DNA from: Monomorium pharaonis
Lineage: Eukaryota; Arthropoda; Insecta; Hymenoptera; Formicidae
Length of the DNA: 64,000 nt
Assembly: GCF_013373865.1 (NCBI RefSeq)
Contig: NC_050470.1
Coordinates: forward strand, 20,912,667-20,976,666
Direction of reading: 5' to 3'
Positions 22,130 to 33,990 of the stretch are shown in pieces. The stretch's first letter is position 1; each line of letters begins with the position of its first letter. The notes beneath the pieces were generated by a model that was not told where the DNA came from, searched no databases, and was given only the letters and a program-made list of their open reading frames with translations. The position numbers were made by a program, and so were the translations under genes.

Positions 22130-22832
22130 ACTGTTTCACTTTTTACAAAAGTTCACGCTAGGGAAAAGATTTATGATTGACCCCCAGGCACAGTATATTA
22201 AGTATATACAGTAGCGACAGTGAGCATCGGCACCTTTGATGTAAGTGGTAACCATAGATAAGCTTGTATTAATGGAGGGGTCATTGCTATATGCCGGAGT
22301 CCGCGCAGGGAGAATCGACAGAGACATAAATATATTCTCATATATTCTGTCTCTTTTCGTATTGGACTCCTCACCACTCCGTTTTCTAGAAGGAAAGAAG
22401 TGTCACATATACGAGCAGTACGACAGGTACGAGCCTACTTACTTGGTGTCTACTTGAGTCTTGGGCTGTTATAATTAGTACAAAAAATTTTTACATACGA
22501 AAGTAATACTGTGCATTCATTGATTGGCATGCATCTTTTAGATTCTGAATTATGTACCACTTAATGAATGCACAGTGTTATCTTTGTACGCAATTTTTTT
22601 TCGTACGAGTTCGAGAATCGGGCCTCAGATTGTATAGTTACGAACCTGTTCCCACACAAAAAAAGACAAAATATATCCACCTCTCTGTCGATTTTCCTCG
22701 CGCGCGTCGCGACTTTGAGTATATATACATGGAGGAGAAATGCCAGCACTGAAAGTGTGTCCAGGATCTGTGCGAGAGAGAAAGGTATATCATGATACCT
22801 GCTCTCTCTGCGCATGCGTCAAACGCTATGCC

Positions 22833-22965
22833 CTAGTTTACACCGAGCACTTGGTACGCGTATCAAGTAGTGGATTTAAGCTGATCAGCCAATGATTAAA
22901 CACATTCACTAGTTATTTACTATTTGATACGCGTACCAAGTGCTCGGTGTAAACTAGGGCTATAT
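22833..22965. mobile_element. CCTAGTTTACACC MITE, copy 3
   Basis: CCCTAGTTTACACCGAGCAC to GTGCTCGGTGTAAACTAGGG, same core as the other copies. Confidence 0.75.
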
Positions 22966-23349
22966 GTACAATGGCTGGCATTGTATGTTTTACACACACA
23001 TACAATCCGTAAATAAGTACAAAAGTGCACAAGAAGTGCACAAGAAGTGTTGAAACTTCGGTGCAGATAATGATATTAACGCATGCGCAGAGAAAGCGAG
23101 TATCATGATATACCTTTCTCTCTCGCACAGATCTTGGACACACTTTCGGTCTACATGAAACCATAGCAATTCCTCCTCCATGTATATATACTTAAAGGTC
23201 GCGATGCACCAAGGCTCCCCTCCATTAATACAAGCTCTATGATACAGTAGCGACAGTAGAGAGAAATTGATGGTCTGATTTTCTTTTGCGCATGCGTTGG
23301 TTGTACAATTAAGAATATGGCGTCCATGGCGAGCTGTCATCAGCTGTTA

Positions 23350-23504
23350 AGACCCTCACACATGAATTGACATAACCGTAACAGTAAGGTTTCAACCAAT
23401 CACGTACTTGAATTAGCCGGTTACGGCAGGTTACGGTTATGGTCGCCCAATCTGATGCGTCAAAACCTTACGTTATGGTTATGTCAATTCATGTGTGAAG
23501 GCCC
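23350..23504. mobile_element. CCCTCACACATGAATTGACA MITE
   Basis: Ends CCCTCACACATGAATTGACA and TGTCAATTCATGTGTGAAGG, TTA on both sides. The core AACCAATCACGTACTTGAATTA is shared with the AGCGGGTCAC family. Other copies at 62600-62711 and, split by an insertion, at 63308-63598. Confidence 0.75.
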
Positions 23505-24483
23505 TTATAGCGATTTTGTGGCAATAGTAAAAAAAATAAGCTAAATATAGCTAAAATAAAAGGCGACGCGCGATGGCCGTACAGAGATGAGCGGAAAGGC
23601 GGTCGTTCATTGGACATCGCGCGTTGCGCGCAACAGAATCGCGCTGGTCTGCTGAAGCCATAAGAGGTCTAGGCCAATAAGCATCTTATGTATATCAATA
23701 TGGCGACTTTATGCTGAGAACTGATTGGTTCATCGGTCTTACGCTAATGCTTATGCAGCTTATGTCATTTTGTGTATGATGGTCCTAAGGGCCCCCGCAC
23801 AGACTTTTACATAACGCATAGTGCATGACGCATAAGAGAATTAAGGTGGAAGCACATAAAATTACAGGAGCCATAAGGCAGAATGCAGAAGCCATAGCGC
23901 ATGCGCTATAGTATTACATTTTGCTAGAGATATTATAACAGAGATTCGCCAATGCGTTAACGATTTCTGATTGGCTCCCGTCGCTTGGGGTATAACCGGA
24001 AGTATGAGAGAGAAAGATAGATATAACTGACAGAGAAAGCCTAGCCGACCTAACCTATCACCTGTCAAAAGAAAACAGAGTGTCTACGTGTCTACCAAAT
24101 AGAATATAAAATCAGAGAGAAACCTGAGGTTGCACATATTTTTCTACAAGTCTAAATACAATGCTTAAATTATATTTATAATACATAATGTGTATATAAA
24201 CATAATATGTATTTATATATAATAAAATATAATTTCTTAATAATTAATTTATATTACTTAACCTTACATGGGAAAATTAATGAAATATGCCTAAACCTTT
24301 TTTTTTAATATATTGTGTTTTAATATTTATTTTGTTCACGATTATTAAATATCAATAACTACAAATAAAAAAATATATATATTGTATTCTTGCATTTACA
24401 ATCAAAATAAACCGCCATCGAAAATGTCATATCCGATATCCGGTTTTACCCCAAAGACGACACATTGGCGAATCTCAGTTATA

Positions 24484-24943
24484 GGACGGGATTCATAGAC
24501 CGATCTTAAGCTCAAGCATTGTCTTAAGTCTAGCTTCGAGCCAACTTGAGACTTACTTAACCAATGAAATAACAGCATTGACGTCTCAAGATCGTGCTTA
24601 AGCTGGAACTTGAATAAGATTCGACTATGAATTCCGGCCTTAGATCGATCTTAAGCTCAAGCATTGTCTTAAGTCTAGCTTCGAGTCGACTTGAGACTTA
24701 CTTAACCAATGAAATAATAGCATTGACGTCTCAAAATTGTGCTTAAGCTGGAACTTGAATAAGGACGGGATTCATAGACCGATCTTAAGCTTAAGCATTG
24801 TCTTAAGTCTAGCTTTGAGCCGACTTGAGACTTACTTAACCAATGAAATAACAACATTGACGTCTCAAGATCGTGCTTAAGCTGGAACTTGAATAAGATT
24901 CGACTATGAATTCCGGCCTAAGATTCGACTATGAATTCCGGCC
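24484..24943. repeat. Three tandem units of the GGACGGGATTCATAGACCG MITE
   Basis: Units at 24484-24639, 24640-24762 (both ends trimmed) and 24763-24918, followed by a 25-base repeat of the end. Each full unit runs GGACGGGATTCATAGACCG to GACTATGAATTCCGGCC. A single inverted copy stands at 26562-26717. Confidence 0.8.
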
Positions 24944-25062
24944 ATAGTATCTCTATATTTTGCCATAACAGATAAAGTAATACCATAGCGCATGCGCTAT
25001 GGCTTCTGCATTCTGCTTTATGGCTCCTGTAGTTTTATGTGCTTCCATCTTTAATCAATTAT

Positions 25063-25214
25063 AGCGTTTTCGATTTGATGACTCGACCTGACTCCGAGTC
25101 AATGGTTTGTTCTTTTCCACTGCAAAAAAGTGATAAACTGTGCAAGAAATGAAGATAAAAGGAACAAACCATTGACTCGGAGTCGGGTCGAGTCAGCAAA
25201 TCGAAAACGCTATT
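25063..25214. mobile_element. ATAGCGTTTTCGATTTG hairpin MITE
   Basis: ATAGCGTTTTCGATTTGATG pairs with AGCAAATCGAAAACGCTAT, and CGACTCCGAGTCAATGG-type arms lie within; short loop near 25130. Confidence 0.7.
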
Positions 25215-25315
25215 AGAGTCGTCTATTTTCTTCCCCAGGATAGAAAAAAGACCTGATTGGTTAATTCTTTTATGCATTATGCATTTTATGTTATGCAGAA
25301 GTCTGTGCGGGGGCC

Positions 25316-26440
25316 CTGAATGTCTATAATATTTACTGGGGCTGGATTCTTGAATTCATTCACAAGAGAAACGTATGTGCAAATATTTGCTCTAACAGAA
25401 AAATTGCAAGTGTATTGGTTAAAAGCTATATATAATAGCCAATAAATTTTCAACTTTTCTGTAAGAACAGAATTTGCGAATACGTTTCTCTTGCGAATGA
25501 ATTCAAGAATCGAGCCCCTGGTCTATAATAGTTACTAGTGCAAAAAATCAATTTTTTTCATTACCAATCAACAAAATTACAATAGAAATGGAATGTAGAA
25601 ATGTTTTTAAGGAGGGGCAATGCTTCAATAACAAATTATAGGCTTCGTCCTCCCCCTACATTCTCTCATTAATTTTTATAAAGCACGCATTTTACGTGCT
25701 TTAAAATAAGAAAATGTATTAATTTATGCGTGCTTTATAAAAATTACTGCGGGGATGTGGAGGAAGGGCAAAGAACTGCCCTTGTACCCCGCCCACGCAT
25801 TCTCTGCACTACATGGATTGCGACTTTGCATAAAAGATTAGGATAATAATTAAATTAATAGATTTTCTTATTTCAAAGCACGCATTTGTGCATGCTTTAT
25901 TTTAATAGTGACTTTATTATTTATTAGAGCTGGATTCCCTTTTGTTAAGATTTACCCATATTTCTTTATAGGATTCAGATTAGGGCTGCTTTCCTTTTAG
26001 CAAACACAATTGACACAAGCATCGTTCTATCTTTTTTATGTTGAATGAGTAACAAAGATAAAACGATACTTGTGTTGATTGTGTTCCCTAAAAGGAAAGC
26101 AGCCTAGGACAATAATAATTAGGTTTAGAGTAGGTTTAGAGTAATAATAAATTGATTTTCTTATTTTAAAGCACGCAAAAATGCGTGCTTTATAAAAATT
26201 AATGTGGGATTGTAGGGGAAGGCCTTCGTCCCTTATATAACCCTACCCACGCGTTCTCTACACCACGTAGATTTGTTTTAAGTAAAGCAGAGATATATAT
26301 ATTATGTAACTTCTCAAGAAAGACTTGCCTCTCCCTAAAAACATTTCTACATTCCATTTCTGTAGTAGTTTTGTTGATTGTTAATAAAAAATATATAAGT
26401 ATTTATTTTTTAAACCAGTAGCTATTATAAACATTTACCT
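25316..26440. mobile_element. 1.1-kb foldback with AATGTCTATAATA ends and internal hairpins
   Basis: AATGTCTATAATATTTACTG at left and CCAGTAGCTATTATAAACAT at right. Inner pairs: TTACAATAGAAATGGAATGT with ACATTCCATTTCTGTAGT; AAAGCACGCATTTTACGTGC hairpins occur at about 25680, 25880 and 26165. Nested inside are a GGGGCTCGATTC MITE (25338-25521) and a GCTGCTTTCC hairpin (25992-26106). Confidence 0.55.
25338..25521. mobile_element. GGGGCTCGATTCTTGAATTC MITE, short copy with flanking 15-base repeats
   Basis: GGGGCTGGATTCTTGAATTC to GAATTCAAGAATCGAGCCCC. Its flanks carry TCTATAATATTTACT before and TCTATAATAGTTACT after. Confidence 0.7.
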
Positions 26441-26561
26441 TGTTGAGAAATAACTATGTCAGTTAAATCGTAATTTATCATCAACCAGGGCACCTCTACC
26501 AATGGGGTGGGTGTGGAAGGGGGAGCGAAGGCCCACCTTGCACCTTCCCCAGCGTGCGTGT

Positions 26562-26717
26562 GGCCGGAATTCATAGTCGAATCTTATTCAAGTTCCAGCT
26601 TAAGCATGATCTTGAGACGTCAATGCTGTTATTTCATTGGTTAAGTAAGTCTCAAGTCGGCTCGAAGCTAGACTTAAGACAATGCTTGAGCTTAAGATCG
26701 GTCTATGAATCCCGTCC
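26562..26717. mobile_element. GGACGGGATTCATAGACCG MITE, single inverted copy
   Basis: Reads GGCCGGAATTCATAGTC to CGGTCTATGAATCCCGTCC, opposite in direction to the tandem set at 24484. Confidence 0.75.
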
Positions 26718-26952
26718 TGTGTGTGTAGCCACAGCGAAAAAGTGTCGATTAAGTTTTTTACAAATAATTCGTAAAAACTTTCTGTGTTAATAACTTTTTA
26801 ATAAATACCGCGCGAGCGCGTCCTAAAACAACATTACTCAGATTGATGACCTTGATAACATATGTAAAGGACATTAAAATCAAAGGTGGCTCCGTATAAC
26901 TACATAATTATTTGTATCCGAATTATTATGCAAATCTGTTTGAAAAGACTCA

Positions 26953-27114
26953 GGGTGCGGTCCGATGAAGCGGATTATGCGGAAGCGAAACGAGCGGATC
27001 ACCAATCGCGGGATCATTCTGATAGAACTCTTTCAAAGATTCCGTCGAAATGGTCCTGTGATTGGTGGTCCGCTCGTTCCGCTTCCGCATAATTCGCTTC
27101 ATGGGACCGCACCC
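26953..27114. mobile_element. GGGTGCGGTCC MITE with TCA duplication
   Basis: GGGTGCGGTCCGATGAAGCG to CGCTTCATGGGACCGCACCC; TCA at 26950-26952 and 27115-27117. The right TCA is shared with the next MITE. Confidence 0.8.
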
Positions 27115-27117
27115 TCA

Positions 27118-27245
27118 GGCCCGTATTCAGAACACGCTAACAAAAATGTTGTTATCCAATAGAAAAATATGTTTTTTATAATACAGATTCTTCTATTGGA
27201 TAACAACGCGCTAGCATTTTTGTTAGCGCGTTCTGAATACGGATC
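27118..27245. mobile_element. CCCGTATTCAGAACACGC MITE with TCA duplication
   Basis: CCGTATTCAGAACACGCTAA to TTAGCGCGTTCTGAATACGG; TCA at 27115-27117 and 27246-27248. Lies immediately against the previous MITE. Confidence 0.8.
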
Positions 27246-27659
27246 TCAAAGTATAACTAGGTTCGACCAATCAGAATAAAGAGTTCTCTATCAGTTTTCA
27301 ATTGGTCAAATCCCATCAACTTAACCGTAATCTCAATCTTTGATGCGGACAGTCTGTTACGAGCTTTTTAAACCGAAACTTAATATTTTGTTTTACTATA
27401 AATTACAACTTGCATTAAATCTCGGTTGATATATATGTTTCAATTCTCGATATATTCGGTTTTTTCTCTTCGTCATATTAAAATTTGAGTTATATTTAGT
27501 GCGGTACAAAATTCTAAATATTCTTTTCTGCATCATCACACGTTCTGCTATGTTAATCGCGTGAAAATCATTCACGTTAGGATTCTCGTGTCGCACGAGG
27601 CCGCGGCGATCCAGTCCGAAATGCGGACTTTCGTCCGTGTGTTCTAAGGTTAAGTGTCG

Positions 27660-28734
27660 CGTATATATAATGTTCTAGTATCAACTACTATATACATATG
27701 CCGACGTATCTCCGCGCGTTAGGAGCGTGCGATTGAAGTGTCGCGCCTTGCGTCACGTCAAAGTACATACATCAGTTAGGGGCATATACGCGCATTGCGC
27801 GCGCTCCTTTCCGCGAAGAACGTACGACACAAAAACGGAGCCACGCGGCAGAGACACCGTTCACGGTCGTCCACCGACCGATGCACCGTCGGAATAGCAA
27901 TGAACTGCGCAACGGGTGATAGGTGTGGCATGTGAATAAGGAAAGGAAAGCGCACAGAGTGCCGCGAGTGATCGGAGAAAGAGAGTGTAGCGTAGTGCAC
28001 ACATGTGTATCCCGAGAGAAGGATGAAAAAGTGCGACATCGTTTCGTTTCATTATTATAAATAAATCGTCACCCTGAGGAAATTCTCGCTAAAGTTTCAA
28101 CCCGCGTGGGCGATTCCTTGGAAAGGAGATCTCCATTGATCTTCACATCCGTCGATCCTGATCGATCCTTCGCGCGTATACTTGCGTGTACCAGCAGTGG
28201 CGTGTATCGTCATGTGTCGTCGTATCTGCGCCTATGCATCTCCATCCATCGTCGCGCGCCGATCTACGTAGAGTAGGGGTAGTGGAAGGGAGGACAGCGG
28301 CGCCAGGGTGGTGATGCCGATGGTGGTGGTGGTGTCTGGTGACGGCAGCGGCAGCAGCAGTGACGGTGGAAATTGGAAATAGTGGGGAGTGACGCGGGAC
28401 GTTGAGGGGGTTGTTTCGTGCGGCACGAGCGAGAGAGTGAGGTTAGCTTGTGTATGCGTCGCGCTCTCGCTTTCTCTCTCCCTTTCTTTTGCACACGCGC
28501 GCGCGCGCCTGTGCGATTCGCCCGATCGTGTCTTGCTCGTTCTTGTCCCAATCTCGCGCGCGCGCGAGGCCATCGTGCTCTCTGTTCTCGCGCGCGCGCG
28601 CGCGCGCGTGTGTGTTCACTTGCTTGCTCGCTCGCTCGTTTGCCCGCCCGTCCGTCCGTCGGCTGGCGCGCGCGCGCGCGCGTTAACGGAATTCGCGATC
28701 AAGCACGCAGCAGGGACCACCGACTAATGTTTAA
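27660..28734 (+). promoter_or_regulatory. Probable promoter and 5' UTR of the SCP/CTDSP phosphatase, CpG-rich
   Basis: From about 27600 the base composition shifts to GC-rich and CG-dense, unlike the flanks. Pure (CG/GC)n tracts occur near 28497-28508, 28554-28565, 28589-28607 and 28667-28682, alternating with TCTC and CTCG runs. This ends directly at the ATG of the phosphatase (28735). A GC-rich leader next to a conserved start exon is typical of a housekeeping promoter; the transcription start is not resolvable by eye. The open frames in this stretch are low-complexity (Arg/Ala, Ser/Leu) and are not treated as genes. Confidence 0.5.
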
Positions 28735-28804
28735 ATGGACGCATCGTCCATTATCACCCAAGTGTCGCGGGATGACGAGTTAGGCGCGTTCAACAGCGAG
28801 AAAG
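28735..28804 (+). CDS. SCP phosphatase exon 1
   Basis: Codes for the first 23 residues plus one base. Donor AAAG|GTGCGT. The start is chosen because the encoded N-terminus matches the conserved CTDSP beginning. Confidence 0.9.
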
Positions 28805-31429
28805 GTGCGTATCCGCGTAAACGGACTCGCGCCTCCTTCCCGTCTTCCTTCTCTCGCCTCCACCCCTGCGACATTCCCGTAACGCTCTCCAGATGCTGCA
28901 CCGGAGGATTCCGTTTCTCCCTGCACCTGTTACGATGTCTACACTCGCATTCCTTTCCTTGTTCTACATCGCCGAACTTTATCGTTTGCCGTACGCGAGC
29001 AACTTCACGCGGATCGTTTTCCGTGCCCGTATTTCCCGCCCCCTTGCACTCCGCTACATCCGATTGCCATCCCTTTTTCGAACATCCCTTGTAACGTGTC
29101 CGTATCGTACGTCTTCCGCGATGTCACAAATCTTCTTACTTTCCTGTGCTATGTCATGCCCTTTAACCTTTTACGAGAGGCTCTCTAAGGGCAAGAAAAC
29201 GACAAAAAATGCTTGCTGCAAAAGGTTAATTGCAGCAACACATTATGTTCCATAATTGTATATATGTATGTACGTATGTCTGTATGTTGTATGTGTGTAT
29301 GTATGTATGTATGTGTGTATGTATGTATGTATGTGTGTATGTATGTATGTATGTATGTATGTATGTATGTATATATGTATTTGCATATGTGTAAAAGGTA
29401 CAATTGCTTGTTTTGAACTTTTTAGGTTGAAAATATCACAAAATGAGTCTTCAAATTAATTCTACAAAGTGTTCTTTGCTTCATGTTTCTTGTTTGTTGA
29501 TTTGATTATCTTTTTCTTTTTAAACACACATACGCAGGTACATATACTGTTATCAAAAATGACAAGATAAAAGTTAACTCCGAAAGGACAAGAAACATAA
29601 TTGTGGATAAAATAGTATGTAAAAATATGAAAAAGATAAGCAAAAACAGAAAGAAAACATAAATTAATCTTTTAAAGTAAAATTTGGAGTTTACATCAAG
29701 TATCAGGTCTGATCAGTGTACTTTTTTGTTGGTGAAATTGAGAAAATGTACCTTTGTTACATATGTAATAAAATATATATATACATATATACTTGTTTAT
29801 TTATATTTTATATAGATAACAAGCATAAGATGCAATAGCATCTGCTCTAAGCATGTTTAGAATATGTAATTTGGAGATATATAATTTGCAACTAAATCTT
29901 TTTTTTAAATTCAATTTGTCTAATATGTAACAGTAATTGATGCAGTAGTAATTGGTCATCTTCTTGCAGCCCAATTACCTCGAGAAAATGAAGCAGCCAA
30001 TAATACTACGTCGAGTGGCAAGAAGCCGAGGGGACGTGGGCTCTTGCGCTCACTGCTCTGCTGTTTTGGAAGAGGTCGAGGTGGTAGTTCAAAGAGCTCT
30101 AAGGCTAGTTCTTTGCAAGGTGATGGCCGTGGCTCACCACCACCTGGCACCGGATCACCGAGGTTTCTTCTACCACCAGTCAGACATCAAGACATGCACA
30201 AAAAGTGTATGGTAATCGACTTGGACGAGACTTTGGTGCATAGTTCTTTCAAACCGATCAACAATGCAGACTTTGTTGTTCCTGTAGAGATTGATGGAAC
30301 GGTACATCAAGTGTATGTCTTAAAGAGGCCTTATGTAGACGAATTTTTGCAAAGAATGGGTGAATTATATGAATGTGTACTATTCACTGCAAGCTTGGCT
30401 AAGGTAAGTTTATTTAAAAAACTGAAAGTAGAGTAAAGAAATAATTAGCCTGTGTTCTTAATAAGTACAAAATAAACGCATTTTACAGTTTGATTATTAT
30501 ATGTTAATTTAATTAAAAATGTTCTTGCAATAATTGATTGTTTGTGTTGTATAGTGTTATCTACTTATATAAGATCTAATTTACTATAAATTTGAGAAAA
30601 ATAAAAGATTGATACAATAGATTTAAAACATTCTATATATGGAACATAGATTTTATTATTCAATTATCTATATTATTATATGTTCACAAAAAAATTATCT
30701 TGTTAGATAAAAAAGATTAATTTCTCTTTATGTAATTATTATAAAATAACTTATAATATTTTTATTAAGGCAAATTTAAATTAATTTGTATTATTTATTA
30801 TAAAATAAGACTTTATAAAAAGATTTCACGATTTACAATTATTTATTTAATTCACAATTATTTATTTAATATTTATAACTATATTGTAACTTAATATTTA
30901 CAGTATGCAGACCCAGTGGCGGATCTATTAGATCGATGGGGTGTATTCAGAGCAAGGTTATTCAGAGAATCCTGTGTGTTTCATAGAGGAAACTATGTTA
31001 AGGATTTGAACAAATTAGGTCGGGATTTGCAACAAATTATTATTGTAGATAATAGTCCTGCCAGTTACATTTTCCATCCAGATAACGCAGTAAGTTATAA
31101 TAATGATACGTGAAAAAGATGAAAATCTCACTGTTAAATAAAATTTATACATGTTACTTTTATTTTCGTAATTGAATAATGTTTTCTGAGTTCTAATGGT
31201 GGCTAATAATAAAGATATAATTCTCCTGTAGGTTCCAGTGGCATCCTGGTTTGATGACATGACGGACTCCGAGCTCCTGGATCTAATCCCCTTCTTCGAA
31301 AAGCTCAGCAATGTGGAAAATATCTACACGGTACTGTGTAATAGCAATCATCCTTACAATCAGATACCTGCGCACGCGGTGCAGAGCAATCAGAGTCTGC
31401 CGACATCAATTTCAATGGCTGCTTCCTAG
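28735..31429 (+). CDS. Small C-terminal domain phosphatase (SCP/CTDSP family), four exons
   Basis: Mg-dependent phosphatase of the HAD superfamily; relatives dephosphorylate Ser5 of the RNA polymerase II C-terminal repeats, and Smad proteins, in the nucleus or at membranes. Exons: 28735-28804, 29970-30403, 30904-31089 and 31232-31429; total 888 nt, 295 aa, all GT-AG with phases joining. N-terminus MDASSIITQVSRDDE matches vertebrate CTDSP (MDSSAVITQIS). A basic stretch with a LLCCF cysteine pair (about residues 49-56, possible lipidation site) and a Gly/Ser/Pro linker follow. The catalytic motif DLDET is at 107-111 (Asp107 nucleophile, Asp109 acid). Then come HSSFKPINNADF, VYVLKRP, LFTASLAKYADPVADLLD, RLFRESC and DNSP (third motif), ending with an Asn/Gln/Ser tail. 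Length and domain order are normal for the family, and all catalytic motifs are intact. Confidence 0.95.
29260..29378. repeat. (TATG)n microsatellite in intron 1 of the phosphatase
   Basis: About 120 bases of TATG/TGTG units on the plus strand; open frames here are repetitive (MYVC...) and not genes. Confidence 0.9.
29970..30403 (+). CDS. SCP phosphatase exon 2 (carries DLDET)
   Basis: Acceptor CATCTTCTTGCAG at 29957-29969, donor AAG|GTAAGT at 30404. Begins with two bases completing Ala24, then QLPRENEAANN..., and runs through the catalytic DLDET to LFTASLAK. Confidence 0.93.
30904..31089 (+). CDS. SCP phosphatase exon 3
   Basis: Acceptor TTTACAG, donor GCA|GTAAGT. Sixty-two codons in phase 0, YADPVADLLDRWG to FHPDNA, including the DNSP motif. 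Confidence 0.93.
31232..31429 (+). CDS. SCP phosphatase exon 4 and stop
   Basis: Acceptor TTCTCCTGTAG; VPVASWFDDMTDSEL... to TAG at 31427-31429. The tail after about the IYTVL motif is longer and richer in Asn/Gln/Ser than in vertebrate SCP1. Confidence 0.92.
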   Translation, partial: VPVASWFDDMTDSELLDLIPFFEKLSNVENIYTVLCNSNHPYNQIPAHAVQSNQSLPTSISMAAS

Positions 31430-33948
31430 CCCCACCTGAATCCTGGCAACTCAGCCAGTCTTGTCGCTCAATGCACCTTCCGGAGGATTTTAAGGGGACT
31501 ACTCCACGTGACCCACTCGCTTTGTGGTGAAGGATCCCGAAGTGCTCCTCGTTGATCTTTGGAAAAATCGCTCCGATTCAGCGGAGCTAAATGTCATATC
31601 TTGAAAGAGCGCATCATTAAGTTGACACACACAGTCATAGCTGCTGATATCTTTCTTCCTGGCGAGCAACGCAATGAAGACTGAGTCAGTTTTGAAGCGC
31701 GAGTGTTCTTCCATTTTGCACCAAGCGTTAAAAGCGACGAACTATATCGATCCTGTCCGCATCGGGCAGACTGAAAATACGTCTGTACTCAACAAAAGAA
31801 TCTAGTGAAGGATAAAATCAGGAATCTCCATCGAGTGGAAATTGTTTATAGAAACAATTGTTGATCGATCGAGAGAGAGAAAAAAGAATAATTAGAGTGA
31901 TTGCCGGTGATTGTATACTGTAATGTATACTAAAAAATGTAGTTTTACAAGAAAGAGAGAAAGTATGAAGAGAGGAAAAGATAGGAAAAGAAATCGAGTC
32001 GTTTGATGGGCCATGCTGTTGCCGTAGTTTTTTCTTTAATTCAAAATGAGACATTACAAACTCTATTCACTTAGATTTGATTACAGAGAGAGCATCAATG
32101 TCCTGATTACGTTTATGAGTGCTTCTGACCCAACTTACAGAATATTGAAAAAAGGGAGAGTAACAGTAGCAGGTAGCCATTTAAAGTCTTTTATTTGTTA
32201 GAAATCTAAGATGGAAAAATTTTATTTTAACTGTTATTTTAATTATTTAAAATAATACTGTAAGAAGATTCGAAAATTTTTAGAACTTATATAATTTTAT
32301 AATTCGTGGATACAAAGTTTGAAACAAAAATCTATAATAAATATCAATTGAAAATTTAGATAAGAATCTTGAAATTAAAATATTTTATAGTGCTTTAATT
32401 ATTTTGCTTTAATTATTTGAGAAACTATGAAAAAACAAATATGCAAGCTTAATCTCATTAAAGCCCAAACAGGTTTTTTTTAACATTTTCAGAATGTAAT
32501 TCAAGACTAAGAAGTTCAAGTTCATAAGAATATATTATCACTGGTAGAATACTACTCGCTTTACATTGTCGAGGAGTAGAAATAATAACTTTCTGTGCAT
32601 TCTCGGTTAAATTTTCATCATCTATATTAAAGTGTCATATAAATTGCTTTATAAACATATGCTAAAAGATATTTTTAAAGTCTTTTATATTCTTGTAGTA
32701 TGCAGTGAATAGTACAATTAGTATATTAACAAAGTTTATTATAAAATCTAGCAGTCATAAAATATTAAAATTATAATTATTCAATTGCTGTTATTAAATG
32801 TGTTACATCCAACAAAATTATTGGCTGTTGAAAAATTTACATGCAAATTAAGCATTTCATTGATATTGCATTTGAGTATTGTGTTAAGTATAATATTTCC
32901 TGCTGCTGGTACACACCTTTTGTAGAACGCTGTGTATGCGGCATTTAAGACGGTGACATTGAAATTTTACAGGGTATGTACTACTTTTTTTATTCACTTT
33001 GATATTTATAAGCATTTTAATTTTTACCTTTACCAGTTTTCATTATTAAGTAAATAGTTTTATATTTTATATTTGTTTCTAATCTATTGGAATAAAATAT
33101 TTTAATTACACTGATATCTCTCTGAATATTATTAATTTTTACTTTTATTCAGCAGCTAAATTTTTTTGTCAAACTGTCAAAAAAGTTTCAGAAAATTTAA
33201 GATAAAAAGTACATGATTTTTAAAAATTAAGATAAGCTTATTGAAAAAAAATATTGATTGTTTTACAGAAATTAAAGAGGTCACATCAAAACTAAATTAA
33301 ATGTGCTGTTGAAAGAAAAGAAGAGGATGATAAATTAAATATTCGAAAATAATCGTGAATCAAATTATTGTCAATAATGATAAACTGAAAGCTGGGCCAA
33401 TGCATATCATTCTTTCCCTCCAAGCTATGAAGTTATGTCATGTTCAACTATTTGTTTTTTTGGAGCAAAAAAATGATAATAAATTCAATTTCGAATCAAA
33501 TTTTGTAATTATAATCCAGGCATTTTTTTATTCGATGAATGTATATACATGTAATCTTTTGTGTATATGTTAATAACATTTTTAATATACATTGTTTAAT
33601 GTGTATATGTGTGCGTATGTGTGTGCGTTTGTGCGCATGTAGACATATGTCCATATACATACATACAAAATTAATGTTATATTCAAATATTATATTATCT
33701 CACATTTTTTTATCGTAAATTCGCTAATGTATTTTCATCCCGTTATACTACTAATAACTGCCAATTTGAATTATCAGACATACGTAACTGCCAATCTATG
33801 TGAAATATATCGAAATAAAGAAATAAAGGGAAATTTGGAAAGGAGAAGAAATTACTTTGTAAAATTCTAATTTTACAGTAATTTCTGTAATGATTAAGAA
33901 AACATTAACTATTTAATATTTTTTTTCTAAATTTTATAACTTATTTGC

Positions 33949-33990
33949 ACACGCACACACACACACACGCGCGCGCGCGCGCGCGCGCGA
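33949..33990. repeat. (CA)n-(CG)n microsatellite
   Basis: CACACACACA passing into CGCGCGCGCG, followed by a poly-A tract. Confidence 0.85.

Larger units (their letters stand above)
20203..23200. repeat. Five copies of a GGAGGAATTGC / AGATCTGTGCGAGAGAGAAA repeat in two orientations
   Basis: Copies at about 20203-20357 and 20519-20715 (plus), 21290-21410 (minus), 22711-22830 (plus) and 23030-23200 (minus). Shared text: TATATAcATGGAGGAG, AAAGTGTGTCCAAGATCTGT, GCGCATGC. Inverted neighbours enclose other MITEs, so this looks like a set of larger foldbacks opened up by later insertions. Open frames in it are non-coding by appearance. Confidence 0.6.
23799..25313. mobile_element. 1.5-kb element with GGGCCCCCGCACAGAC ends, with nested insertions
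   Basis: Ends GGGCCCCCGCACAGACTT and AAGTCTGTGCGGGGGCCC-like text, TAA/TGA at the flanks. Inner arms pair (ATAGCGCATGCGCTAT with itself, CAGAATGCAGAAGCCATAG with CTATGGCTTCTGCATTCTG). Inside are a foldback at about 23934-24482 (ATTCGCCAATG and CATTGGCGAAT ends), the tandem set at 24484-24943 and a palindrome at 25063-25214 (ATAGCGTTTTCGATTTG). Confidence 0.65.

Noticed and set aside
28232..28783. Open frames of 78-121 aa on both strands upstream of the phosphatase
   Set aside because: They are translations of (CG)n and TCTC tracts (Arg/Ala or Ser/Leu runs), overlap each other in all frames and have no domain; the real start is ATG 28735.
29185..29459. Tyr/Met/Cys/Val-rich frames
   Set aside because: Translation of the TATG microsatellite.
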